The notes beneath the pieces were generated by a model. It saw only the letters and a program-made list of their open reading frames with translations, had not been told where the DNA came from and did no database searches. Positions 20,890-31,223 of a DNA stretch of 64,000 bases are shown one piece after another; the first letter of the stretch is position 1, and every line of letters begins with the position of its first letter. The stretch comes from Diplonema papillatum (lineage: Eukaryota > Euglenozoa > Diplonemea > Diplonemida > Diplonemidae): positions 43,928-107,927 of the forward strand of contig JAPJBO010000779.1 in NCBI GenBank assembly GCA_030068145.1. Reading direction: 5' to 3'. The position numbers and the translations under genes are program-made.

Positions 20890-21975
20890 CTTACGGACGG
20901 AGGGTGGAAGGTTGTCCTATACGCGCAGGAACCTTTCTGGATAACCTAAAGTCAAACTCGAGAGTCTTACGACTCCAAAATGGGAACCCTGGCGCTCCTT
21001 GGAAAGTTTCGCAACACATCTCCACATCGGCAAACATTTATTCATCTTCTGACGTGTCTTTACTCTGGAGCCCCAATGCCCGACCACCAGCCTTTTTTTG
21101 ACAGACATACGTGCCGCTCGTCCGTAAAGGGTTAAATCCACGGGTGCGACACTTTGACCGCACAGTTTCCTGGCACCTGGTGCTGAAGCGCACAGTGTTC
21201 GAGAGGAGGGAATAGAGAGAGCCGAGTGACATATCCAGGGCAACATAGGAAGTGCGAAGACTCGACCTGCCTTCTGACCCGGCCAGTTGCCAGCCAGACG
21301 GAGAAGCTTCCAGCTGCCCAACGGCATACGTTATCCAGCCCTGACAGTCCGGTAGCGCAAGTATATGGAAAGATGCCAGAAGGGGGGTTAGAGTATGGAT
21401 AAAAACGTAGCTCCGTGGAAGCACCCGTTGCGTTTGCCGACTTGTACCGTGGCACCTTTATAGATAGGATGTACTCTTCCTGTTGAGAAGAATGGCCTTT
21501 CCACCTGCCAGACGACTCTGAGACACTTATGGCTTGGAAGTGCCTGAATTGGTGCGGAAGACCAAAGTGTCTACAGTGAAGAAACGTACGTCTACAATGA
21601 AGAAAAGCATCCAACGAGCAGTGTAGAAAAAAGTCGGCGAACAGGTGGAAATTGCTAATTTATTCTCGGGAGAAAAGTGGTTTTCTGGCACGAGCAGCTT
21701 TCCGGTGTGCCACGAGTGGCCGTGCCTCTCCGCAGTTTCTCTGGGTACAGAGGCCCCTGTTGGCCACAGAGGTCGCGTATCCCACACGCACAGCATCGAG
21801 TACCGTTTTGGTCATACCCCCTCCCCCTTTTGGCATCGTCTCACAAATACTGTATAGACTAGAACCCCTTTTTAACTATTCTTGCTCACCGTTTACCCGC
21901 AGGATCAACGTTGGAGTCGGGGCTTGCACTGATACACGAAAACATTTACTACGCAAGTTTTCAAAAACTGAAGAA
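20890..21975. other. Stretch without recognised genes
   Basis: Several ORFs on both strands, none recognised. At 21808-21840 there is a short sequence CCCCCTTTTGGCATCGTC resembling a single terminus of the foldback family. Confidence 0.4.
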
Positions 21976-21979
21976 GAGA

Positions 21980-22217
21980 TGTGAAAACGGGGTTTTGCCT
22001 GGAGGCTTTTCGTGTTATTCTGCAGATGCTTTGAGCTATCTTTGTGTCTATGCTTTCAGTCGTCTTCTTAACCACGGTTAAGTGCGCAAATGGTGTCAGC
22101 CGAAGCTGGTAAAGCTTCGGCGCCGCCCCACGTTATGTTTGTTTAGCATTGAGTTCTTTTACATGGATTTGCATGCACCGCATGTTTAGCAGCGGCTGCC
22201 AAACATCCCGTGACACC
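21980..22217 (+). ncRNA. Three-way-junction element, S subfamily, with a minimal LINE tail in its loop
   Basis: Outer strand GGTGTCA (22092-22098); hairpin GCCGAAGCT/AGCTTCGGC (22099-22107, 22113-22121); constant GCC...CCCACG; apical strand ATGTTTG (22135-22141). The loop octamer GTTTAGCA is followed by about 40 bases of LINE tail, then a second GTTTAGCA (22184), GCGGCTGC, the perfectly complementary CAAACAT (22200-22206), CCCGTG and ACACC. Removing the tail restores a complete fold. The sequence continues with AAGGTGGTAAAACGC, as at 32350. Confidence 0.65.
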
Positions 22218-22571
22218 GCACAAGGTGGTAAAACGCTCTTTTGTTTTCTTTTCGATTGCTTTTGATGGGGCATGCAGGCCTCATATGCAAGAATGGAAAA
22301 GAGACGGGGGGGAAAAAGGAGGAAACAGCCAACAACAGGAGAAAAGAAAAGAAGACCAGAATGACCGCACTACTCCGAACCAGGCCCTGGACGTGGTTTC
22401 TGGTGGCAATCGATCACAGTCAGGTCCCACCCACAACGCGTTCCCGCGCTTACTGCACGCGGCATTACAACAAGTTTTCAAAGTTGATTTGACCCTTGAA
22501 CGGTCCTGGGGAAGAAGTGCGTAGTTTTGTGTTATTATTTCACTTGTTCGTTGTCGACAAATTGTTTGTGT

Positions 22572-22950
22572 TGAGGTGTCATGCAAATGTAAATCTAAAG
22601 CCGCCCACGTTTAATTTTGTTAAGCATTGAGTTCTTTTAAGTACATGAACCACATGGATTAGCATGCACTGCCTTGAAAGTCAGGTTATCGGATGACGTC
22701 GTCACCTGCCATTGCGTCGTCAAGGTCGAGCATTTGTGGCGCTAGCGGGATTTGGCTTTCTTGCGATTCCAAAGACTGAGTCGGCGAGTACGAGGGCGGG
22801 CAGGAGTGCCCGTTTTCCACTTTCGAGGGCATTGGTGTGCCCGTGGTCCCGGTCGTTGTTAAGCATTGAGTTCTTTTTAAGTACATTGAACCACATGGAT
22901 TAGCATGCACATTGTTACGCAGCGGCTGCCAAAACTTGCCGTGACACCTG
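22572..22950. mobile_element. LINE copy L3 (240 bp) plus a minimal tail nested in a J-type hairpin
   Basis: Left half of a J element (GGTGTCA to TTAATTTTG) ends at 22619. LINE 3' fragment 22619-22857 encodes only the last about 50 residues, ending DDAMAGDDVIR. A second bare tail follows from GTTAAGCA at 22858, then the right half (GTTACGCAGCGGCTGCC, CAAAACTT, GCCGTGACACC) at 22914-22950. Left and right stem strands still pair with one mismatch. Confidence 0.8.
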
Positions 22951-23902
22951 TGATCAAGGTAAGTAGGAAAGGAGAAAAGTTGTTTAAAAGAGAATGGGGG
23001 TAGGTGATTTTTGTTCGACCCTCGTAGCTCGCTGGGGCAGGGTCACTCGCACAACCACGGATGATGAGAAAGTAATGTTTTCGTTGAACGCATTGCCCGA
23101 TCGATATTGCATGAGCGCTGGATTCGGGATGCAGGTGAAAACGCGGCGGTTTGCGGCCACAAATTCGACGCTTATTCGGTCCCAAAATTTGGAGGACCCC
23201 GCAAAATTCGCACAGTGCATTTCCCTGGCCACGGTAGCCCGTTCCCCGTTGGAGCACATTTCCCACAGGGATCCGTCCCCTGAGGCGCAATACCCTTCCT
23301 GTGTTTGATGCTTGCGCACTCCCGAGGCACTTAAGCCCAGTTTTACTTGTGTTTCGTGTGGGAGTGCAAGCATTCGCATCGTAGTGCATTGTTAACCCGA
23401 AAGAAATGGAAGACCGGAACGCCGCGAGAATAGGAGAAATGAAATGTTGGACGGGGGATTGTCTACAGGCTTTTCGCGATATGCCGGAGATGCCACTGCC
23501 GTGTCGTTGCTTTCGTACGTCTGATCCATGTTCAGTGCGTAAAGGTGATCCATCCCCTTTTGATAGACCGTGACAGCCCGAAGAATACAGCACCGGGCAA
23601 TTCGATGCAGCTCTAGGGACTAGGAATGGACCTGGTAAACCGTGGTGGACCGTGATTCACTGTGACAAAGAGGCAGGCACTTCGATGCAGTTTAAAGAGG
23701 TAGGGACGGACCGGCTCAGTAAAGGTGCCAGTCGAAGCAGGCAAAAAACGGAAGACGAGAGTTTTTCGGCGACCGCAGCAGAACCCAAATCCTGGACTCG
23801 AATCCTGGGTGTGGTTCGTCGCTGTCGTCGCTGTTGGACCCACTCGGCCGGCGTAGTTTCCTCGCACATGTGCATGACAGCCATGTGGCTGAAAATGGCC
23901 AG

Positions 23903-24030
23903 TTTACAGCGGGCATAGCGCACTTACAGCGGGCATAGCGCACATACAGCGGGCATAGCGCACTTACAGCGGGCATAGCGCACTTACAGCGGGCATAGCG
24001 CACTTACAGCGGGCATAGCGCACATACCAA
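23903..24030 (+). repeat. 20-bp tandem repeat
   Basis: Six units of TACAGCGGGCATAGCGCACT with single-base variants. Confidence 0.95.
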
Positions 24031-24082
24031 GCCACCCCAGAACCAAGTGGTTGGCGGGGGGGCTGGGTCTGGATAAAGGTTG

Positions 24083-24178
24083 AAAGATTGTGGGGATGTC
24101 GTTGGATTGTGGGGATGTCATTGGATTGTGGGGATGTCATTGGATTGTGGGGATGTCATTGGATTGTGGGGATGTCGT
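24083..24178 (+). repeat. 19-bp tandem repeat
   Basis: Five units of TTGGATTGTGGGGATGTCR (R = G or A). Confidence 0.95.
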
Positions 24179-24397
24179 TCGACGGGGAAGCAAAGTGAGC
24201 GCGCTGGACGGGTACTTCATCTTGCCGGCATGAGATGTAGTGTTTCCCTGGATTGGTTTCATGGGGATGCTTGCGCATTTCTAGCTGACGCTAGTAGTTC
24301 TGGAGTCTTGCACACTGCTCGTTGCAAGACTCCAGAATATTGCCCACGAGGACACCCGATCGCATTATGCATGGATCCATATTTTCTAGCGCAAATA

Positions 24398-26008
24398 TAT
24401 GGTACGATGCCAAAAGGGGGGGGGGGGGGTTTGGGCGGAAAAATCCCCGCATAGTTCACCAGGGTCTGACGGGTACTGAGGCCCCATACCCTTCCTAAAA
24501 CATCATTCTGCGTTCAAATACGCCCTCAGAAGCCTCCGGAGAGCCTTCTATGATGTCCCAAATGCGATTTTGTGGGTTTTTAGGGGGTCCCCCCGCCTGC
24601 TGGCCGTAAACCACCATAGAAGACACATACGCAACCTGATGCTGGGTCGCTTCTCTGTGCAAGATCCCAGCCCAAACACACGTTTTCGGCGTTCTCTAGC
24701 ACTCTCCAGGTGCATTCGACCCTCGGGCTTCGTGGTTTCTTTCACTCACAGGTGTTCCGGGACGTGCAAAGATAAGGAGAATGGCCCCCTGCATTGGGGA
24801 CAGACCGAACTACGCCCTGCCTGTCTATACAGGCTTTGGGGTCAAATTGCACCGGCTTTGGCGCCACATCCACCGTTTCGGGCTTCGTTTGTGCTGCTTT
24901 GGAGTCCATTAAGAACTCTGGTCTGATTTGCGGGACGCTTTCCTCGGTTTTGGCGCCCACTTTCACTGTTCTAAGGCCTGTTCAGGCTTCTACCTGCATC
25001 ATGTTATGCTATTCTGGTGATTCTGCAAGGCTTGGTGAACGAAGTAGGACAAGCGTTAAGTAACAGGCGATCATCAGCCGTTCTCAAGCGGTTGACTACG
25101 ACGCGTTCACTTCATGATTTTGAAGCAGGCTTCACCGCTTTCAGGGCAGGCTTTCAGAGCTTTCCTGGCAATGTCTTCCCTTCTGGCATCTTTCTCACCC
25201 ATGGCTGCAAAGTGCTTCTCGCTGGATGTCTTTGCACAGGCGGCACATGACCCGAGGGATGTGTGGCAAGCTCCTGTGCAGTGAGCTTGGTCAGACAAAC
25301 TGTGTGGCGCACACACCTGCCATGGTCGGCAGTATCACCTGGGCCACAGTTTGAGTCCTGTTCCGAGACCCGCTCACGGTGAAGTGGCGCCTACTGGGTC
25401 GCTTCCTCTCCAGCTTCGGCGCAAAGTCTTCACCACTGGATGCACTTTGAACGGTGAAGTGGGCACCAAAACCGAGCAAAGCGTCCCGCAAATCAGACTA
25501 GAGTTCTTAGTGGATCCCAAAGCAGCACAAACGAGACCAAAACGGTGCACATGGCGCCAAGGCGGCGCAATTCGACCCCAAAGCCTGTATAGACAGGCAG
25601 GGCGTGGTACGGTCTGTAGGGTCCATTCGCCTTGTTTTTGCACACCCCGGAACACCTGTAAGCGAGATAATTTATGAAGTCCGAGGGTCGAATGCACCTG
25701 GAGAATGATAGAGAACGCCGAAAACGTGTGTTTAGGCCGAGATTTTGCTCCGAGGAGCGACCCAGCATCAGGTTGCATATGTGTCTTCTATGGCGGTTTA
25801 CGGCCAGCAGACGGGGGGACCCCCTAAAAACCCACAAAAATTGCATTTGGGACATCATAGAAGGCTCTCCGGAGGCTTCTGAGGGCGTATTTGAACGCAG
25901 AATGATGTTTTAGGAAGGGTATGGGGCCTCAGTACCCGTCAGACCCTGGTGAACTATGCGGGGATTTTTCCGCCCAAACCCCCCCCCCCCCCCTGGCATC
26001 GACTCATA
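24398..26008. mobile_element. Foldback element 2
   Basis: Inverted arms of about 560-590 bases (24398-24985 and 25450-26008), roughly 85-90 percent alike by eye, with about 460 bases between them. Termini read CGATGCCA next to a G or C homopolymer, as in the element at 71-1115. The spacer holds a 69-codon minus-strand ORF (25107-25316) with several cysteines and no recognised family. The lower arm identity than in element 1 suggests an older copy. Confidence 0.7.
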
Positions 26009-26960
26009 TGTTGCTGCGGTTCGGATGACCGGCGGGTTTAAGGTCTCCGAATGACCGTAGAGACTCGAGGTGTGGTGGGATACGGAGAAGTGAGAGAAGT
26101 CGGGAGACAGCGCCCGCACTGTGTCATCTGGGTCTCGCTTAATCAAACCACCCACCGCTGACCCCCTTGTAGTTACGTCGGTCCATCCCCTTCTGATAGA
26201 TCGTGACATCGTTGTCCTGGGGTCCTAGGAGGGCAAATGAGAAACAACATCAGGAGAACAAAGTAGGCTGATTGTGGGAAGACCGTCCGAAATCCTGGGT
26301 GTATTATCCATCTTGGGCAACACAGGGAGTAGTGTTTAAGAGAGATCTGTATTCTCGGCTGTTATCCATCTTCATCAAGTCCAGTCTCGGACGCTGGAGT
26401 TGAAGAGGGCGTGCCCGCGCGAAAAGCGCCCAAACAATTCTATGCGGCGCCTGGTGCTGACATGCCTGTGGTGCAACGTGATGCACCGTAACAGACAGCA
26501 GCAGTTTGGGTTGGCATGCAAATACTCTGTGGCGATAATAAAGCATCGCCGGCGTTGCGGTTATCCCTTCACACGTGATGTGTGATGCGCCTTGCTTCGC
26601 CTATTCAGCTCGTCTTGTTCAGGCGCGCGCTTGGTCCTTTGCGTCTCTTTCATGATAGACAGCAGCAGACCATGCGCTGCAGATCTAGGGTATAGGGACG
26701 GACCGGTCCCATGACCTGTAGCATCCCGTAACAGGTGGGTCGCGTACACAGTGCGAGATTGTCAGCCACACATTGTTACCACTACGGGAAGTCCTTGACT
26801 ACACGGTGCACTAGTCATGCCATTTACGAGTCACTTACTACTACTTACTAGTGACTACTACTCTTACTAGTGACTACTACTCTTACAGTAGTCACTAGTA
26901 AGAATATTTGACCACTAGTAAGAATGACTGTTCATTATGACTAGTCACGCTAATTCGCTT
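26009..26960. other. Stretch without recognised genes
   Basis: Only the ACTAGT-rich block at 26805-26945 stands out. Short segments near 26030-26090 and 26165-26210 echo D and S repeats. Confidence 0.4.
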
Positions 26961-27845
26961 CGCGGTATGACACGGTGCAATGTGCAGAGGAATGCGCAAA
27001 GCTCCCGCGTTGATCTTTGCGCGCACGAAATTGACTCCGTCCGGGCTGCCGACGGACACGCGCACACGCGTTGCAGCCAGAAGTGGGTGCGATGCTCCTC
27101 TCGGCTCAACACTCCGCCAACGACTTGTGGTCGGTCTGTTTCAGGCAAGTGCTGAGCGAACAATTCGCATCGCGGTATGACACTGTGCGATGTGCAGAGG
27201 AAGACTCAAAGCTCCCGCGTTGATCTTTGCGCGCACGAAATTGACTTCGTCCGGTCTGCCGACGGACACGCGCACACGCGTTGCGGCCAGGAGTGGGTGC
27301 GATGCTCCTCCTGGCTCAACACTCCGCCAACGACTTGTGGTCAGTCTGTTTCAGGCAAGTGCTGAGCGAACAATTCGCATCGCGGTATGACACTGTGCGA
27401 TGTGCAGAGGAAGACTCAAAGCTCCCGCGTTGATCATTGCGCCGGCGCACAACACTGACTTCGTCCGTCGGCTGCCGACGGACACGCGCACACGCGTTGC
27501 GGCCAGAAGTGGGTCCGATGCTCCTCTCGGCTCAACACTCCGCCATGACACTGTGCAATGTGCAGAGGAAGCTCAAAGCTCCCGCGTTGATCATTGCGTC
27601 GGCGCACGTCGTCCGTTGGCTGCCGGCGGACGCGCGCACACGCGTTGCGGCCAGGAGTGGGTCCGATGCTCCTCTCGGCTCAACACTCCGCCAACACTGT
27701 GCAATGTGCAGAGGAAGCTCAAAGCTCCCGCGTTGATCATTGCGTCGGCGCACGTCGTCCGTTGGCTGCCGGCGGACGCGCGCACACGCGTTGCGGCCAG
27801 GAGTGGGTCCGATGCTCCTCTCGGCTCAACACTCCGCCAACGACT
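26961..27845 (+). repeat. About 210-bp tandem repeat with progressively shortened units
   Basis: Units start at 26961, 27171, 27381, 27545 and 27692, each with TGACACTGTGCAATGTGCAG and ending CTCAACACTCCGCCA. The first two are 210 bases; later units are shorter by internal deletions. Predicted ORFs in several frames repeat with the array and are not convincing genes. Confidence 0.9.
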
Positions 27846-28208
27846 TGTCGGTGCCCTCGAACAGGAGCCGCTCTGGCAATTCCGGTATGCGCGCAGCTTC
27901 GGGCAAGTTGCTGAGCGATACTTCGCACCGCGCGCCGTCGAAGATCACATCGCGGAAAACACGGACGAATTGCTGTGTGGGGGGAATAGTTGAGTTGCAG
28001 CTCTTGTCAAAGATAGAGGGAAAAAAGAAGGTGTTTTTATTCTTCGCACGAACGGGGGGGTCGGTCCTGCTTTTGGCTTTGTAGGTTCTCCCGACTCCCC
28101 AATTCGTGGTTCGCACAAACTCAAGAGGTATAGTCAACTATTCCCTGCAGTATTGGCATACTTTCAAGAAAATAGTAGTTTCGTGTTGAGGTACGTTTGA
28201 GGGAGTTC

Positions 28209-28348
28209 AAGTACCAGGGAAAGCCTGCTACACGGGAGCAAGCTTCACGCGTTCGGCGGTACTGCAGAGCCACGGGCCTACGGGTCAAGTGGCTACCGAT
28301 TTTACAAACTAAAGCATCAAGGCGTGGCGCACCTTGGGGCTTGGCGCT
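28209..28348 (+). repeat. Repeat M, copy 1
   Basis: About 140 bases shared with 33291-33438 (GTACCAGGGAAAGCC to TTGGGGCTTGGCGCT). Copy 2 lies in the second intron of the cyclase gene, next to its acceptor. Confidence 0.75.
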
Positions 28349-29566
28349 TGCGCTGCACACAAGCTCGTCGAGACGGTCAGCCGCAGGGCAGAGCGGACGG
28401 GGTTGTGGCACTGTGCTGCCTCTGACTCAAGCTTTGCAAGCTGTGGTTGACCGTCACGTTCCTGGACCAGGAGCGGCCTTTTTTCTTTTTATGTTTCCAA
28501 CGATCCCGAATGGACGTACAGATTGGTGTCTTCTCCGTTCTTCACTTCGTGTTGAGGCGCTACTTGTCTCCCATGTATAGGCAGGATGCGTCTTTACTGG
28601 AAGCAAGGATACTGCGTTGCTCCGGTGTGTGCGATGCCTTCCAACTTTTATCCGACTCGCCACCCTTCGACAAGGTGGGCGGTAATCCCGACTGTGGCTG
28701 ACTAACCAACAAGTACGTGGTAGACTTTCAAACATGTGAGTGCCAAGTGTAATACATGCCGAAGCACATGCGTGCGGAAACACGTACAGAATTCCGCACA
28801 TATGGAAATTCACAAGTCTTCTTTTGCGCGGGAATGCAGAGTCTTGGTGTATTTTCTTTTCAAGCCACATGCAATGTGTGAGGAAACTGAACCGCCCAAG
28901 TAGGACCTTCTGAACATGATCATTTGCCAAATTTGCCACCTGAAACCACGTCCAGGATTTCGGCTCAGGGTAGTGCGGTCAACGAAAAACTTTTTCAAAG
29001 TTTTTTTTTGTTCAGAAAATCCATGGTGAAGAAAGAAAACCAAAAATACCGTCGCTAAAAGGCATGAAAAGACGCTGAAAGAAAATAATGTTGTCGACAA
29101 CAAAAAGTAGTAGTAGTAGTATGTGTCGTCTGCCGAAGCAGCCGGAGACAGCAGGCGCAGGGGGCAGGTCTTGCTTTACAATTCTCTTCTTCATGGAGAC
29201 CCGCCCCCGGCAATCCCGACTGTCCAATCACTGTCAAGAAAGGTTTGTGCCCTATAGTGATGAGGTGGTTGACCAGGCCCCCACGAAGCCTTATACACAA
29301 CACGGCTACAACACGAGGATGCAGCCCTGCTTAGGTGTGCACTCAGCCATCACAGGGCCCCAGATCTCGCTACTTGACCTGACACAGCTGCCACCCAGAA
29401 GGCCGTAGCAGTAACCTTCGCAATGAAGGCACGCGCGGCTGAGTGTATGTAGGCGATCCATACAACAGCTGCATCAGACGCAGCTTGATCCGAGAGCTCG
29501 CTAGGGGAGGTGACGCTGCTCACCTGCCAGTCTCACGACAACGAAAAGCAAAATAATAAACCAAAA
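28349..29566. other. Stretch without recognised genes
   Basis: ORFs on both strands show no recognised motif. Isolated fragments of the TTTCGTGTTGAGGCGCTACTTG repeat occur at about 28550. Confidence 0.4.
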
Positions 29567-29567
29567 C

Positions 29568-30512
29568 TACGCATTTCTTTCGTTGTCGACAAATTCTTTC
29601 TTTACCATGGGGGGGAAATATTAGTTTCGTGTTCAGGCGCTACTTGCCTCTCATGAATGTTTGATGCTAGCATCAAGTCTTCTTCGCGGGAATGCAGAGT
29701 CTTGGTTTCTTTTCTTTCTGTTCATAGTCTGTTCCACTTTTTCTTCTTTCTATCTAGACTGTTTCTTGTCGACAACTTCGTTCTTAACCATGGGGGGAAT
29801 GTGCACGTGTGTGTTAATTCCATGGGCTTCAAGTGGGCAACGGCTGAATCGAAGAATAGTACGCGAGGGGTGAAGTTACGATGGTTTCGGGATAGCGACG
29901 GGGTTAACAACCTTTTTACAAGTGTTTAGATATTCGTCGGATGAATTAACGTTCTGCGATCGTATACGACGGAGAAAAAATGCTTCCGGCAACCCTTCTG
30001 CGCTGAGGTGGGGGGGAAGTTGTCGACAAGAAACAGTCTAGATAGAAAGAAGAAAAAGTGGAACAGACTATGAACAGAAAGAAAAGAAACCAAGACTCTG
30101 CATTCCCGCGAAGAAGACTTGATGCTAGCATCAAACATTCATGAGAGAGGCAAGTAGCGCCTGAACACGAAACTAAGATTTCCCCCCCATGGTAAAGAAA
30201 GAACTTGTCGACGAACGAAAGAAATGCGTAGTTTTGGTTTATTATTTTGCTTTTCGTTGTCGACAACTTCGTTCTTAACCATGGGGGGAGTGTGCACGTG
30301 TGTGTTAATTCCATGGGCTTCAAGTGGGCAACGGCTGAATCGAAGAATAGTACGCGAGGGGTGAAGTTACGATGGTTTCGGGATAGCGACGGGGTTAATA
30401 ACCTTTTACAAGTGTTTAGATATTCGTCGGATGAATTAGCGTTCTGCGATCTTATACGACGGAGAAAAAAATGCTTCCGGCAACCCTTCTGCGCTGAGGT
30501 GGGCGCGCGGTT
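29568..30512. repeat. Compound inverted and direct duplication bounded by TTGTCGACAA
   Basis: Arm 29568-29790 is repeated inverted at 30017-30225. Between and after them, a 250-base block (29768-30020) recurs in direct orientation at 30250-30510. Junctions fall on the palindrome TTGTCGAC(A)A. GATGCTAGCATCAAG occurs in both arms. The pattern looks like two copies of one element inserted head to head, or a failed inverted duplication. Plus- and minus-strand ORFs mirror each other and are not recognised. Confidence 0.7.
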
Positions 30513-30774
30513 TGTCGACATCCCACTGTCACTGCTGCCACTTACGACAGCATAAATGTATCTTGTGTGACCCTGGTGACCAAAAATACGCGTGGTGTGC
30601 TCCCGTGCCCCCTTCAAGAATGCGCATGTCTTCCCACGTGACAAACGGTGGCGTTTTGACAAACGGTGGCACCAAACGGGCACGTTTTTTTTATTTGTGC
30701 TCGAGCACAGCTTTGAAGCCCTGCGGAGACCATCTGGGGGTCGTTTTCTACCGATGGAGACAAAAAGAGCACAC

Positions 30775-31223
30775 CTGGAGGACGCTGTCGTTGGGTCTCA
30801 CCTTGGCGTGCTTCGTCAGAGTTCTGAAGCTCGTGGGGGTTGGCTCTTCGAAGTACGCCGCCAGGAGGTCGGTCGTGCGCTGGTCAAGCTGCAGCTTGTC
30901 CACGGTAGACTGGGACGGCGGGTCGAAAGTGTCGAAGTTCTGCAGTAGGGAGTCCAAGCGGTGCAGCTGCGGGTGGTACATGCGGACCAGCGCGCCGCCG
31001 TCGACGTTCCGCCAGCAGTCGACGATCCGCGCGAAGCGGCTGGCCGTCTGGTCGCCCGCAACGGCGCCGTACGTGGTGCAGTCCGCCAGCAAGCAGAACA
31101 CCCCCCAGGCGCGCGCGTGCTCCGCCGCTGCAGACGCAAAATGCACGGGCGGACCGAACGTGCTCTGGAACCGCTGTCGCGAGGTCCCGATGTTCCCACT
31201 AGACATAGAGCCGATGGCGACAC
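30775..31223 (-). CDS. Adenylyl cyclase exon 4: C-terminal half of the degenerate cyclase-like domain
   Basis: Acceptor CCGACAG precedes 31223. Joined to exon 3 it reads ...TVGVAIGSMSSGNIGTSRQRF, which fits the I-G-x-x-x-G-x-x-x-x-G-N-x-G-s pattern of class III cyclases, then AEHARAWGVFCLLADC. Closest relative in the window is 57984-58435. Ends at CTCCAG/GTGTGC, phase 0; the following exon was not found. The domain probably serves regulation or dimerisation, not catalysis (inference). Confidence 0.75.

Noticed and set aside
23790..23815. tRNA T-arm-like GGACTCGAATCC
   Set aside because: No matching acceptor, D or anticodon arms around it.
26961..27990. CRISPR-like array or tandem genes
   Set aside because: Unit length about 210 bases without short repeats and unique spacers; ORFs merely follow the repeat.
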